Assembly (NCBI RefSeq): GCF_900110875.1
Contig: NZ_FOFM01000004.1
Coordinates: 1-64,000 of the forward strand
From: Pseudovibrio axinellae
GTDB lineage: Bacteria > Pseudomonadota > Alphaproteobacteria > Rhizobiales > Stappiaceae
Reading direction: 5' to 3'
DNA: 64,000 nucleotides
Part shown: positions 44,250 through 54,218 of the stretch, in pieces
Layout of the letters: the number at the start of each line of letters is the position of its first letter
Numbering within the stretch: the stretch's first letter is position 1
Made by a program: the position numbers and the translations under genes
Notes under the pieces: generated by a model
Told to the model about the DNA's origin: nothing
The model's input: only the letters and a program-made list of their open reading frames with translations
Databases searched by the model: none

Positions 44250-45446
44250 GTGGACTTGAATTTCTCAGATGATGAGCTGGCGTTTCGTGATGAAGTGCGT
44301 GCGTTTTTAAAGGATAATCTTTCTCCAGTAATTGCGGAGAGGGTACGTTTAGGTAAACGTCTTTCTAAATCGGATATCGAAGATTGGCATGCAACGCTCA
44401 ATAAGCGTGGCTGGCTTGCAAACAACTGGCCGGTTGAGCATGGCGGTACCGGCTGGAATGCGATTTATCGTTACATTTTTGAAGAAGAACTTTGTTTGGC
44501 AAATGCGCCACGTACGTTGCCGTTCGGGCTTTCTATGCTGGCACCGGTGCTCTTTAAATTCGGTAGTAAAGAGCAGCAGGAGCGTTTTCTCCCTCGTATT
44601 TTGGACGGCACCGACTGGTGGTGTCAGGGGTATTCTGAGCCGCAGGCAGGTTCTGACCTTGCGTCGCTGAAAATGAAAGCGGTGCGCGATGGCGATCATT
44701 ATGTGGTCAATGGTCAGAAAACCTGGACGACATTAGGCCAGTATGCTGACTGGATTTTCTGTCTTGTGCGTACCGACCCTGAAGCCCGGGCTCAGGAGGG
44801 TATCTCATTCTTGCTGATTGATATGAAGACACCAGGTGTCACCGTGCGGCCCATTACGTTGATTGACGGCGGGCAGGAAGTGAACGAGGTGTTTTTTGAG
44901 GATGTGCGCGTGCCTGCTGAGAACCTGGTGGGGCAGGAGAATAAAGGGTGGACCTACGCTAAGTATCTGCTCACTCATGAACGCACCAATATTGCAGGCG
45001 TTGGTTTTTCAACGGCAGCGCTTGCGCACCTGAAGGAGATTTGCTGCAAACAGATGTCCAGCGGAAAGCCTTTGCTGGAAAATCCGTATTTTGCTGGACG
45101 AATTGCAGAGATCGAAATTGATCTTATGGCGATGGCGACGACAAACCTGCGTATGGTCACAAAGGCTGCGGCAGGGCAGGCGCCGGGGGCTGAGAGCTCC
45201 ATGTTGAAGATTAAGGGCACTGAGATCCGGCAGGCGATCAATGACCTGACACGGCGGGCCGTGGGACGCTATGCAATGCCGTTTGTATCTGAGGCGCTGG
45301 ACAGCGGGGCGAATGTTGAAGGCGTTGGGCCAGATTATGCTGCGGCTGTGAGCCCGAGTTACTTCAACAATCGCAAGCTTTCCATCTTTGGTGGATCCAA
45401 TGAGGTCCAGCGCAACATCATCAGCAAAGCAATCCTCGGTCTTTAG
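44250..45446 (+). CDS. Acyl-CoA dehydrogenase, large subunit (PimC-like)
   Basis: FAD-dependent alpha,beta-dehydrogenation of an acyl-CoA. N-terminal LNFSDDELAFRDEVRAFL, middle CQGYSEPQAGSDLASL (the flavin and substrate region) and C-terminal IFGGSNEVQRNIISKAILGL identify the family. The 398/378-residue pair with the next gene resembles heterodimeric dehydrogenases such as PimC/PimD or steroid side-chain enzymes. The GTG start has GGGAGGG upstream. The acyl substrate is unknown. Confidence 0.9.
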   Translation: MDLNFSDDELAFRDEVRAFLKDNLSPVIAERVRLGKRLSKSDIEDWHATLNKRGWLANNWPVEHGGTGWNAIYRYIFEEELCLANAPRTLPFGLSMLAPVLFKFGSKEQQERFLPRILDGTDWWCQGYSEPQAGSDLASLKMKAVRDGDHYVVNGQKTWTTLGQYADWIFCLVRTDPEARAQEGISFLLIDMKTPGVTVRPITLIDGGQEVNEVFFEDVRVPAENLVGQENKGWTYAKYLLTHERTNIAGVGFSTAALAHLKEICCKQMSSGKPLLENPYFAGRIAEIEIDLMAMATTNLRMVTKAAAGQAPGAESSMLKIKGTEIRQAINDLTRRAVGRYAMPFVSEALDSGANVEGVGPDYAAAVSPSYFNNRKLSIFGGSNEVQRNIISKAILGL

Positions 45447-45455
45447 GAGTATCCC

Positions 45456-46592
45456 ATGAACTTTAAACACAGTGAAGAACGGCGGATGCTTCAGGACACA
45501 CTCAGCCGCTATCTTACCAACACCTACACGGCAGACCAGCGATCAGCTTGTGTGAGCAGTGCGCAAGGCTCTAACGAACAGGTTTGGAGTGAGCTGGCCG
45601 AGCTTGGCGTCATTGGGGCTTTGTTTGGCGAAGAGCATGATGGGTTTGGAGGCAGCGGGTTTGATATCGCAGTTGTCTTTGAAGAGCTGGGACGGTTTGC
45701 TTGCGTTGAACCGCTGATGGCATCTGGTGTTATGGGCGGGCAACTGCTGAGTACGCTTGGGTCAAAGGCGCAAAAGGCACATATTACAGACCTCATTGCC
45801 GGTAAGCTGAAGGTCGTGCCTGCACTTGAAGAGCCTCAGTCACGATATGATCTGGATGCAGTTGAAACAACCGCTGAACAAACTGCTGAGGGCTACCGTT
45901 TGAACGGGACCAAGTCGGTGGTGATTGGTGCTCCAAGTGCAGATAAGATCATCGTGAGTGCGCGTACAGGTGATGGTGTGCAGCTGTTTTTAGTCGACAC
46001 TGACTGTGCTGGCGTCGAGCGATACAATTACCCCAATCTGGATGGATACCATGCAAGTGACATTGCGCTTGTAAATGTAAGCGTTCCAGCTTCTGCATGT
46101 CTTGGAACGTCGCAAGACGCCTTAGTTGCCTTGGAAGCAGCGCGTGCTGCAGGTGTCGTTGCACTTTGTGCTGAGGCCCTTGGAGCAATGGAAGCTGCCA
46201 AGGACCTTACTATTGAATACTTGCGGGTGCGGACACAGTTTGGTCGTCCACTTGGCAAATTTCAGGCGCTCCAGCACCGCATGTCGACAGTCCTTATTGA
46301 GATTGAACAGGCCCGCTCGGCCCTTATCAATGTGGCGGGACATTTGTCTGCAGAAACGTCCTTACGTGACAAACACGTTTTTGCTGCCAAGAACCTGATT
46401 GGCCGCGTGGCTCAACTCGTTTGCGAGGAAACTATTCAATTGCATGGCGGAATCGGCATGACTGAAGAGTATTCTCTCAACCACTATGCAAAGCGCCTCA
46501 CGATGATTGATCACCAGCTTGGTGATGTTGACTATCATCTGGAGCGGTTTGTTGGAGTGATGCAGCAGGAAGCTGCTGCTGAGAGTATGTAA
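45456..46592 (+). CDS. Acyl-CoA dehydrogenase, small subunit (PimD-like)
   Basis: An acyl-CoA dehydrogenase-fold protein (EERRMLQDTLSRYL near the start; EETIQLHGGIGMTEEYSLNHY near the end). It lies nine bases after the first dehydrogenase gene, with AGGAG before its ATG. Such adjacent pairs often form obligate alpha2beta2 heterotetramers in which each subunit completes the FAD site; here that is inferred. Confidence 0.9.
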   Translation: MNFKHSEERRMLQDTLSRYLTNTYTADQRSACVSSAQGSNEQVWSELAELGVIGALFGEEHDGFGGSGFDIAVVFEELGRFACVEPLMASGVMGGQLLSTLGSKAQKAHITDLIAGKLKVVPALEEPQSRYDLDAVETTAEQTAEGYRLNGTKSVVIGAPSADKIIVSARTGDGVQLFLVDTDCAGVERYNYPNLDGYHASDIALVNVSVPASACLGTSQDALVALEAARAAGVVALCAEALGAMEAAKDLTIEYLRVRTQFGRPLGKFQALQHRMSTVLIEIEQARSALINVAGHLSAETSLRDKHVFAAKNLIGRVAQLVCEETIQLHGGIGMTEEYSLNHYAKRLTMIDHQLGDVDYHLERFVGVMQQEAAAESM

Positions 46593-46602
46593 CTGCGCTG
46601 GT

Positions 46603-46633
46603 ATCGCCGGTGCGTTTTATGCGCACTGGCGAT
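46603..46633. terminator. Hairpin between convergent genes
   Basis: ATCGCCGGTGCG (46603-46614) and CGCACTGGCGAT (46622-46633) form 12 pairs with one G-T wobble around a seven-base loop. It lies between the 3' ends of the dehydrogenase and glutamylpolyamine synthetase genes. No long T-run follows. Confidence 0.55.
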
Positions 46634-46678
46634 CATTTGGGGCTCCCTTACCTGAAGCCCTCTTGATGCATTATTGTA

Positions 46679-48076
46679 TCAGACTTTCTTCGCGTAGGTT
46701 TGGCATTCAAACTCTGTAACTGTCCTTGCAAAAACTTCGTGTTCGGCTGTGCGGCTGACAGTGTACATATGGTGGAACTCTTGGCTGCTCATGTTCTGTG
46801 CGCTTTTGCTGTGCTGCCACCTGTTGATTGCAGTTTCCCAACTCCCGGTCAGATGATCATAGCTACTCAAATCAGTGTCTGTCGTGATTGGTGAGCCGGG
46901 ATCACTCTTGTTTTGCAGGCCCAGATAAATACCTTCCAAAAGAGCTGTGACGACCAGATACGGGTTGGCATCTGCCCCAGCAACGCGGTGCTCCAGCCTT
47001 GCGCCTTTTCCGTGTGTTGCCGGAACCCGAATAGCAGCTGCTCTGTGATCATAGCCCCAGCAGCACGTGATTGGTGCGTAAGAGCCTGGTTGGAGGCGAC
47101 GGTATGAATTGGCGTGAGGGGCAAACAGAATTTGCATATCCAGCAGTGTATCTAGCAACCCTCCGACCGCGTGGCGCAGGGTGGGGTTAGCCTCTTGCGA
47201 GGTTGCGCTGAAGATGTTTGTGCCCTTCGCGTCCAGCACACTTGTATGCACGTGAAAACCGCTGCCACTTTCGTTTCCGTAGGGCTTTGGCATAAAGGTG
47301 ACGTCCATTGCGTGTTTGCGCGCGATTTGCCTGATGATCCTTTTGAACAAGAGGCAGTGGTCAGCAGCTTTTAGAGCATCTGGTACGTGTAAGAGGTTGA
47401 TCTCAAACTGCCCGTGTCCAAACTCAGCTATGGTGGTATCGGCTGGGATACCTTGTACCTGACAGGCACGGTTGATCTGTGTGAGAAATGGTTCGAACTG
47501 TGCCATGACATCCAGATCATAGATCTGAGAGGCCTCCAGCCGTTGATTGGTCCCGGGAATGAAGGGTGGCTGCGGAAGGCCGGTTGGACCGGGTTCAATG
47601 TCTGTGAGATAAAATTCCAGTTCAGTGGCAACAACAGGCGTCAGGCCTATATCCTGAAATTTCCTTTGCGCAGTTTCAAGAACATACCTCGGGTCAAGTG
47701 GGGTAGGCTTTTGTTCTTCAATCTCAAACAGTGTGACAAGTATTTGCGCGGTTGGGACTTTGGCCCAAGGAACAATCTTTAAAGTGCCGGGCACGGGAAT
47801 GCAGATGCCGTCTGGGTCACCGCGTTCAATAGCCAGTCCCGTCGCAGGCACATCAACGCCCCAAATATCCAGAGCCACAGTTGAAAGGGGAAGACGAACT
47901 GCGCCTTCGCAGAGCTTGCTCAGCATTTCGGCAGGAAGCCACTTTCCCCGAAGTGGACCACAAAAACCTGCATAAAGGATCTCAACCTTTTCAAGGTCCG
48001 GGTGTTGCTTCAAGAAGGCGTCGGCTTCAATTTGAAACTGTTCCAATTGTGGCTGTACAGCTGTCAGGGTAGGCAT
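46679..48076 (-). CDS. puuA: Glutamine synthetase-family gamma-glutamylpolyamine synthetase
   Basis: A type I glutamine synthetase relative of 465 residues. VATELEFYL and TIAEFGHGQFEIN carry metal-binding glutamates, GSGFHVHTS the ATP/ammonia-site His, and RRLQPGSYAPITCCWGYDHR plus LEHRVAGADANPYL the C-terminal Arg/Glu residues. PuuA/SpuI-type enzymes ligate glutamate to putrescine. It is the last gene of an operon with a polyamine importer and agmatinase, which supports the call; other ligated amines are possible. Confidence 0.87.
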   Translation of the reverse strand: MPTLTAVQPQLEQFQIEADAFLKQHPDLEKVEILYAGFCGPLRGKWLPAEMLSKLCEGAVRLPLSTVALDIWGVDVPATGLAIERGDPDGICIPVPGTLKIVPWAKVPTAQILVTLFEIEEQKPTPLDPRYVLETAQRKFQDIGLTPVVATELEFYLTDIEPGPTGLPQPPFIPGTNQRLEASQIYDLDVMAQFEPFLTQINRACQVQGIPADTTIAEFGHGQFEINLLHVPDALKAADHCLLFKRIIRQIARKHAMDVTFMPKPYGNESGSGFHVHTSVLDAKGTNIFSATSQEANPTLRHAVGGLLDTLLDMQILFAPHANSYRRLQPGSYAPITCCWGYDHRAAAIRVPATHGKGARLEHRVAGADANPYLVVTALLEGIYLGLQNKSDPGSPITTDTDLSSYDHLTGSWETAINRWQHSKSAQNMSSQEFHHMYTVSRTAEHEVFARTVTEFECQTYAKKV

Positions 48077-48112
48077 ACGAACTCTTCTACTGTGATTGGG
48101 TTAGGTTTGTTA

Positions 48113-49096
48113 TCAGGTTTTTGGCTTGAACTGACTGGCATAAATACAAAGCAGATCCAAGGCTAATGTTGCGCCGGCCAAAGCCGTGATTTCGGCGTGG
48201 TCATAGGGTGGTGAGACTTCAACAACGTCCATTCCTTTAAGGTTTATTCCTGCAAGTCCGCGCAGAATTTCGCGTGTTTGTCCAGTGTTCAGGCCACCAA
48301 TAACGGGGGTGCCTGTGCCCGGGGCAAAGGCAGGATCGAGGCAGTCGATGTCAAAACTAATGTAACTGGCGCTTTTTCCGGTCACCTGCAATATGCGTTC
48401 GATTGTTGCTTTGGATCCGTTGTTGCGTATCCAATCCGCTGTAATTGTAGTGAGGCCTTGCGTATTTGCGTTGTTGGTTCTGATACCAAGTTGTATCGAG
48501 GTGTCAGGGTTGATTAAGCCATCTTTCACAGCTCTATAGAACATGGTGCCGTGATCAATGCGCGTTGAGTTATCTGTCCAGGTATCGCTGTGTGCATCAA
48601 ACTGTATCAATGATAGTGGGCCGTGTTTTTTGGCATGTGCTTTGAGCATCGGGTAGGTGCAGAAATGGTCACCACCCAGCATGAGTGTGGTTGCTCCTTT
48701 ATCAAGGATCAGGGAAGCTTGTTGTTCCAGTTCCTCTGGTACACTCATCGGGTACCCGGGGTCGAAGATGAAGTCGCCATAGTCAATGACTGCAAGGCGG
48801 TCAAATGGATCAAACGACCAGCCCCATGCATGGTCCCAGGCCAAAATCGAGGAGGCCTGTCTTATTGCTCTTGGTCCAAAACGACAGCCGGGTCTGTTGC
48901 TCACAGACGTGTCAAATGGAATGCCGCAGACCGCCACATCAACACCCTGCAGGTTTTTGGTGAACGTTCTGCGCATGAAGCTGAGCGCACCGGCATAGCT
49001 GGATTCTGCTATGGTTTCATATGGCGTAGAGCGCGTGTAGGCCAGATCGCCGCATGAGTACTCATCCAATGAAGAGGGCTGTTTGACATCAGACAT
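48113..49096 (-). CDS. speB: Agmatinase/ureohydrolase
   Basis: Hydrolyses agmatine to putrescine and urea with a dinuclear Mn centre. Ligands lie in LGGDHF, QFDAHSD and SFDIDCLDPAFAPGTGTP. FDTSVSNRPGCRFGPRAIR is the conserved N-terminal segment. The ATG at 49096 has GGGGAAG upstream; an earlier ATG at 49114 overlaps the permease stop. It lies between the importer and the PuuA-like gene, so putrescine and agmatine feed one route. A guanidinobutyrase is the main alternative. Confidence 0.88.
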   Translation of the reverse strand: MSDVKQPSSLDEYSCGDLAYTRSTPYETIAESSYAGALSFMRRTFTKNLQGVDVAVCGIPFDTSVSNRPGCRFGPRAIRQASSILAWDHAWGWSFDPFDRLAVIDYGDFIFDPGYPMSVPEELEQQASLILDKGATTLMLGGDHFCTYPMLKAHAKKHGPLSLIQFDAHSDTWTDNSTRIDHGTMFYRAVKDGLINPDTSIQLGIRTNNANTQGLTTITADWIRNNGSKATIERILQVTGKSASYISFDIDCLDPAFAPGTGTPVIGGLNTGQTREILRGLAGINLKGMDVVEVSPPYDHAEITALAGATLALDLLCIYASQFKPKT

Positions 49097-49110
49097 GTTT
49101 TCTTCCCCGA

Positions 49111-49929
49111 TCATGTTGAGCTGTGAGCCTGTTGTTCTTCCTTCATGCGTTTGGCATGGGCCTGTTTTGTAATCAGTGATGCGGTGACCACACCAAAGGC
49201 AACAACTGCAATGAGAATGGAAGAAAGAGCATTGATTTCAGGTGAAACGCCAATACGTACCTGAGAGTAGATTTTCATGGGAAGTGTGGTCGCGCCGGGG
49301 CCGGATGCGAAAGAGGCGATGACCAGATCGTCCAAAGACAATGTGAAAGCCAGAAGCCAGGCGGCCAGAATTGCCGGAAATATGATCGGCAGCGTGATTT
49401 GCATAAAGGCTGAGAAGCGGGTGCAGCCTAGATCAAGGGCAGCCTCTTCCATGCTTCTTTCAAAGGTGACAAGCCTTGCGGAGATTACCACTGTCGCGTA
49501 GCACATGGAGAAAGTTATATGGGCGAGGGTGACTGTCCAAAAGCCTCTGGTAAAGTCGAGAGAGACGAAGAGCAACAGCAGGGATAGGCCCGTGATTACT
49601 TCGGGCATGACCATTGTGGCGTAAATCATACCGGTGAAAAGCGTTTTGCCTTTGAACGAGCCTGCACGGTTCAGGACAAGGGCTGCCATTGTACCAAGAA
49701 CGGTGGCGAGTGAGGCCGATATGAAGCCAACACGTAACGTCACCCAGGCCGCATTCATAAAGCTCTCATTGGAAAAAACGGACTGATACCATTTGGTTGA
49801 AAAGCCAGCCCAGACGGTGACCAGCCGGGACTCATTGAACGAGTAAATCATTAGCAAAATGATTGGCAGGTATAGGAACGCAAAGCCTAATGTAAGTGTT
49901 GTTGCGTTGAACCAGTTAAAGCGGGTCAT
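49111..49929 (-). CDS. potI: Polyamine ABC transporter permease (PotI/PotC type)
   Basis: Six hydrophobic helices; LYLPIILLMIYSFNES at the N terminus and EEAALDLGCTRFSAFMQITLP (the EAA coupling loop) identify it. The ATG at 49929 has GGAGG seven bases upstream and overlaps the potH stop by ATGA; a longer frame to 50031 would lie inside potH. Confidence 0.92.
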   Translation of the reverse strand: MTRFNWFNATTLTLGFAFLYLPIILLMIYSFNESRLVTVWAGFSTKWYQSVFSNESFMNAAWVTLRVGFISASLATVLGTMAALVLNRAGSFKGKTLFTGMIYATMVMPEVITGLSLLLLFVSLDFTRGFWTVTLAHITFSMCYATVVISARLVTFERSMEEAALDLGCTRFSAFMQITLPIIFPAILAAWLLAFTLSLDDLVIASFASGPGATTLPMKIYSQVRIGVSPEINALSSILIAVVAFGVVTASLITKQAHAKRMKEEQQAHSST

Positions 49930-50882
49930 TGACTGGCCTCCGCCTGTTTTTCCTGTTGTTTTTGAAACAGGATGATGGGCATGATTAACATGATCAGCAG
50001 CAGGATTGCGACTGCGGAGGCAACTGGCCAATCTCTATTTGAAAAGAACTCTACCCACAGTGTCTTGCCGATCATAATTGTGCTTGAACCACCCAAAATG
50101 TCGGGAATAACGAACTCACCAACAGCTGGAATGAAAACGAGGAAGCACCCCGCCCATATGCCTGAAACCGAGAGTGGCAGTGTGATTACCCAGAAGGCTT
50201 TGAACGGCGAGCATCCCAGATCAGTTGCTGCTTCAAGAAGGGAGTAGTCGAGCTTTTCTAAAACGGCATACAGAGGCAATATCATAAATGGCAGATACGA
50301 GTAGACGATCCCAATATAGATTGCTGCATCAGTGTTCAGGATCGTCAGGGGTTCATCGATGATACCGCTCCAAAGCAGCACATAGTTGAGGACCCCTTCT
50401 TTCTTCAAAATGCCGATCCACGCATAGACGCGGATCAAGAAACTTGTCCAAAATGGTAGAATGACCAGCATGAGTAAGGTTGATCGCCATTCCTTGGGGG
50501 CTTTTGCCAGGGCGTAGGCGATCGGATAGCCCAGAACGAGTGCTATCATGGTTGATATAAATGCGATCTTGAGGCTGCTGAGATAAGACTTCAGGTAGAG
50601 CGTATCTTCAGTTAGCCAGACATAGTTCTCCAAGTCAAAGGCCTGAAACATCGCCACAAAGCCCTGCCAACCCTCAGAAATATCGAAGGTCGGGAAGTAG
50701 GGTGGGCGTGCCAGCACCACGTCGGAAAGCGATATTTTCAGGACAATCACAAAGGGGGCAAGAAAGAAGACCAAGAGCCAGATGTAAGGCACTGCGATCA
50801 ACAATGACCGCCGCCAGCCAGACCCTTGGACCGAAGCTTGCTCTGTCTCTTGTGAGGGAGTGGTGATGTCTGCCAAGGCCAT
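49926..50882 (-). CDS. potH: Polyamine ABC transporter permease (PotH/PotB type)
   Basis: A 318-residue permease with six helices; the N-terminal cytoplasmic tail is followed by YIWLLVFFLAPFVIVLKISL, and LLEAATDLGCSPFKAFWVITLP is the EAA loop. It heterodimerises with PotI. It lies nine bases after the ATPase gene. Confidence 0.92.
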   Translation of the reverse strand: MALADITTPSQETEQASVQGSGWRRSLLIAVPYIWLLVFFLAPFVIVLKISLSDVVLARPPYFPTFDISEGWQGFVAMFQAFDLENYVWLTEDTLYLKSYLSSLKIAFISTMIALVLGYPIAYALAKAPKEWRSTLLMLVILPFWTSFLIRVYAWIGILKKEGVLNYVLLWSGIIDEPLTILNTDAAIYIGIVYSYLPFMILPLYAVLEKLDYSLLEAATDLGCSPFKAFWVITLPLSVSGIWAGCFLVFIPAVGEFVIPDILGGSSTIMIGKTLWVEFFSNRDWPVASAVAILLLIMLIMPIILFQKQQEKQAEASQ

Positions 50883-50891
50883 GTTCTCACC

Positions 50892-52040
50892 TCACGTTTC
50901 CAGAAAGACGCCAGCGCCTTTGTCCCAATGAACGAAGACAGTATCTTCCCATGTGATTGGCCGGTCTGCGAGGCGTTCTTGGTTGGAAACTTGAGCCTTT
51001 AAAATGGAGCCGTTGGAGACCTTTACGTGATAGGTCGATATGTTGCCTGTGTAACCAATGTCCCAGACCTTACCTTGTATGCAGTTGTCGCTGGTTGGGG
51101 GCTTATCCTTTGAGATGCGCAGTTTTTCTGGCCTAACGGCAAGCCAGGCCGTGGTTTGCGCAGGTAGTCTGAGTGAAGTGGAAACAGTTAGAGGTGCCTC
51201 CTCATCGCTCCAGTACAGGCTTGCTGTTTCGCCCGTGGAAATATCAGTGCGACCTTCAATGATATTAACGTCTCCGAGGAAATCTGCGGAATAACGCGAG
51301 TTGGGGTACTCATAGATTTCGGCAGGGGTTGCGACCTGAACAATCTTACCGTGATCCATCACCGCGATACGGCTGGCGACCGTCATGGCCTCTTCCTGAT
51401 CATGCGTGACGATCACGAAGGTCAGGCCAAGTTGCTCCTGAATGTTCATCAGTTCAAACTGTGTTTGTTCGCGAAGTTTTCGGTCGAGCGCACCAAGTGG
51501 CTCGTCCAAGAGCAGAAGCTTTGGTTTTTTTGCAAGTGACCGTGCAAGAGCGACGCGTTGCTTTTGTCCGCCCGAGAGTTGGTGGGGTTTGCGTTTAGCA
51601 AACGGTTCCAACTGAACCAGAGAGAGCATTTCTTCAACGCGTCGTTTGATTTCTGCCTTGGGTGTTTTGTCTTGTTTGAGCCCAAAGCCAATATTTTGCT
51701 CCACGTTCATATGCGGAAAGAGTGCATAGGATTGAAACATCATATTGACTGGCCGTTTGTGCGGTGGTGCCTCTTGCAGGTTGCCTTGGCCAAGCAAGAT
51801 GTTGCCTTTGGTGGGGTGCTCAAAGCCGGCCAACATGCGCATCATCGTGGTTTTTCCGCAGCCTGAAGGCCCAAGAAGCGCGAAAAACTCTCGTTCGTAA
51901 ATGTTAAGCGACAGGTTCTCTATTGCAGTGAAATCACCGAACTTTTTGGTCACGCCATCAAAGTGAACAAGGGGAACTTCGCCGGGGTTGTTCCACGGGG
52001 CGAAGTCGCTGACTGGTTGAGTGCTTACCAAAGTTTCCAT
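50892..52040 (-). CDS. potG: Polyamine ABC transporter ATP-binding protein (PotG/PotA type)
   Basis: Walker [10 protein letters not shown], signature LSGGQKQR, Walker [13 protein letters not shown] and the H-loop VTHDQEE are intact. The C-terminal 130 residues form the TOBE regulatory domain ([12 protein letters not shown]). It powers polyamine import. Confidence 0.95.
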   Translation of the reverse strand: METLVSTQPVSDFAPWNNPGEVPLVHFDGVTKKFGDFTAIENLSLNIYEREFFALLGPSGCGKTTMMRMLAGFEHPTKGNILLGQGNLQEAPPHKRPVNMMFQSYALFPHMNVEQNIGFGLKQDKTPKAEIKRRVEEMLSLVQLEPFAKRKPHQLSGGQKQRVALARSLAKKPKLLLLDEPLGALDRKLREQTQFELMNIQEQLGLTFVIVTHDQEEAMTVASRIAVMDHGKIVQVATPAEIYEYPNSRYSADFLGDVNIIEGRTDISTGETASLYWSDEEAPLTVSTSLRLPAQTTAWLAVRPEKLRISKDKPPTSDNCIQGKVWDIGYTGNISTYHVKVSNGSILKAQVSNQERLADRPITWEDTVFVHWDKGAGVFLET

Positions 52041-52133
52041 TGTGGTCGTGTTCCACTCTCGGTTTTGTCGTGCTTGTGAAGAAACAGAGGACGGCGCGCA
52101 GGCAACGGATGTCGCCTGCAGGTGCCGCTTTGG

Positions 52134-53240
52134 TTATTGACCAGACTTCACTGATGTCCAGGCACGTGTCACAACACGTTGGATTTTGAGAGGGTAGGGC
52201 GTTGTAACGTATAAGTTTTCCATCGTGTCTGCATCAGGGTACACTGCTGCATCTTCCAGAACCTCTGCATCCAGATAGGCTTGTGAGGCTTTGTTACCGT
52301 TGGCATAGACCACGTAGTTTGAGGCTTTTGCAATGACATCAGGGCGCATGACATAGTCTAGGAATAAATGCGCGCCCTTGGTATTTGCAGCATCCGTTGG
52401 GATTGCCATCTGGTCAAACCACATCAAGGCCCCTTCCTTTGGAATGATGTAGTTTATTGTTACGCCATTGTCAGCCTCAGCTGCTCTGTCGCGCGCCTGG
52501 AACACATCGCCCGACCAACCGATTGCAAGACAGATGTCTCCGTTTGCAAGTGCGTTGATGTATTCTGAGCTGTGAAATTTTTGTATGTAGGGCCGGATTG
52601 TTTTGAGAAGCTCAGCAGCTTTGTCCAGATCTGCTTTGTCGTGGCTATCTGGATCAAGTCCCAGATGGTTCAAAGCTGCCGGGAATAACTCGGTTGGGGC
52701 GTCCAGCATATGAATGCCGCAGTCCTGAAACTTGGCTAAAATTTCTGGATTGAAGATAATGTCCCAACTGTCGACTGGTTTGCCGTCAAGGCGCTTTGCG
52801 GCGGCCTCTACGTTGTAGCCAATGCCGGTGGTGCCCCAAAGGTAGTTGATTGAATAGGCGTTGCCAGGGTCATATATGGAGGTTCTTTGTGAGACGACAG
52901 ACCACATGTTCTTAAGGTTCGGGAGTGCGTCTTTGTCCAGCTTTTGAAAGACACCAGCTTGAATTTGCCGAGAGAGGAAGCTGCCTGTAGGTACGACAAT
53001 GTCATAGCCTGTGGTTCCTGCCAGAAGTTTGGTTTCCAGAACTTCGTTTGAATCGAAGACGTCATAGTTGACCTTTATGCCGGTTTCCGCTTCAAAATCT
53101 TTCAGGACGCTTTCGTCGATATAGTCCGACCAGTTGTAGACATTGATGGTCCCGTCTGCCTGTGCAACGCTTGTTGCAAGTGCCGCCATGGCTGCGCTTA
53201 CCAGTGTTACTGTCAGTTTAGACTTGAAGCTCGAAATCAT
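52134..53240 (-). CDS. potF: Polyamine ABC transporter substrate-binding protein (PotF/PotD type)
   Basis: Periplasmic spermidine/putrescine-binding protein. A signal peptide ending in VAQA precedes DGTINVYNWSDYI, the usual PotD/PotF start of the mature chain; KLLAGTTGYDIVVPTGSFL follows. The ATG at 53240 has GAGGGGGA upstream; the longer frame to 53375 has no signal. It heads a six-gene operon (potFGHI-speB-puuA) and is divergent from a GntR regulator. Confidence 0.94.
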   Translation of the reverse strand: MISSFKSKLTVTLVSAAMAALATSVAQADGTINVYNWSDYIDESVLKDFEAETGIKVNYDVFDSNEVLETKLLAGTTGYDIVVPTGSFLSRQIQAGVFQKLDKDALPNLKNMWSVVSQRTSIYDPGNAYSINYLWGTTGIGYNVEAAAKRLDGKPVDSWDIIFNPEILAKFQDCGIHMLDAPTELFPAALNHLGLDPDSHDKADLDKAAELLKTIRPYIQKFHSSEYINALANGDICLAIGWSGDVFQARDRAAEADNGVTINYIIPKEGALMWFDQMAIPTDAANTKGAHLFLDYVMRPDVIAKASNYVVYANGNKASQAYLDAEVLEDAAVYPDADTMENLYVTTPYPLKIQRVVTRAWTSVKSGQ

Positions 53241-53364
53241 TTTATCTTCCCCCTCAAATGCTGCCCAGCATTGGTGCTGGCCTGTCTGGATCTGGCAATC
53301 TCCATTGTTTTTATTAGTGTGCCCGTTTTGAAAGATGAGCACAGAAAACACGGATAGGCAATAG

Positions 53365-53376
53365 TTTGTGATCAAA
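53365..53376. promoter_or_regulatory. Candidate GntR operator between potF and gntR
   Basis: TTTGTGATCAAA shares the ten bases TTTGTGATCA with the perfect palindrome on the other side of the GntR gene (54219-54236). It lies 40 bases before the GntR start in the divergent promoter. Confidence 0.55.
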
Positions 53377-53416
53377 TTATCTATGCAGCGGGACGAGGAG
53401 CTTTTATAGTACTTTC

Positions 53417-54103
53417 ATGACCAAAACGACTTTACACAGTGCTTCTACGAGTGATGCGGTTGTTCCCGTACATGAACAGGTTTACCAGCAACTGCGGGAC
53501 CGGATCCTGTTTGGTGGCTTCTTGCCAGGCAAGGCTGTTACTTTACGCGGACTTGCTGATGATCTGGGCGTGAGTGCTATGCCAGTGCGTGAGGCTGTTC
53601 GCCGTCTTATTGCTGAAAATGCATTGGAACTACATGGAAATCGACGCGTTTTTATTCCTGATCTTTCCGAGAAAGTCATTAATGAGATTTGGTCTGCACG
53701 CCGACTTTTAGAGGTTGAACTGGCGTTGATGGCTCTTAAAAACCTGAGTGATGATGATATTCAGAGTCTGCAAGATATAGATGAGCGGATCGACGTATCG
53801 TTAGAAACTGGCGATGTGGAAGGGTATATGCGCGGTAACTATGAGTTTCATTTTTACCTATACTCTCAAAGCAAATCAGAGGTTCTTATCAAGTTGGTCA
53901 GGAACCTTTGGGTTCAGTTCGGGCCGTTTATGCGCCTTGTTTATGGTCGCTCAGGTACAGCGAATCTTGAAGACCAGCATAAACAGGCTCTTGAGGCCCT
54001 GAAATCTCGAGATCAACGCGCTTTAAGAGCAGCGCTTGAGGCAGATATCTCGCAGGGGATGGGTTTTATTCAGGAAACCATTTGTCTGCCAGATAAGGTT
54101 TGA
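53417..54103 (+). CDS. GntR-family regulator, FCD (FadR) type
   Basis: The N-terminal winged HTH has YQQLRDRILFGGFLPGKAVT and LADDLGVSAMPVREAVRRLI. The C-terminal all-helical FCD ligand domain contains the acidic and His residues YEFHFYLY and Q-H-K in EDQHKQAL that bind metal or a carboxylate ligand. It sits between the importer operon and the aminotransferase and probably represses both; candidate operators flank it. Confidence 0.87.
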   Translation: MTKTTLHSASTSDAVVPVHEQVYQQLRDRILFGGFLPGKAVTLRGLADDLGVSAMPVREAVRRLIAENALELHGNRRVFIPDLSEKVINEIWSARRLLEVELALMALKNLSDDDIQSLQDIDERIDVSLETGDVEGYMRGNYEFHFYLYSQSKSEVLIKLVRNLWVQFGPFMRLVYGRSGTANLEDQHKQALEALKSRDQRALRAALEADISQGMGFIQETICLPDKV

Positions 54104-54218
54104 ATGCGGCGTATCAGATGAAGGAAATACTGCATTTTCTGCCATTAGCTGTGCGGTAAAGATGAGGTCCGGGAGGCTGTTGTTTTTTGGTTTCTAGGCG
54201 AATAGATTGACAATGTTC

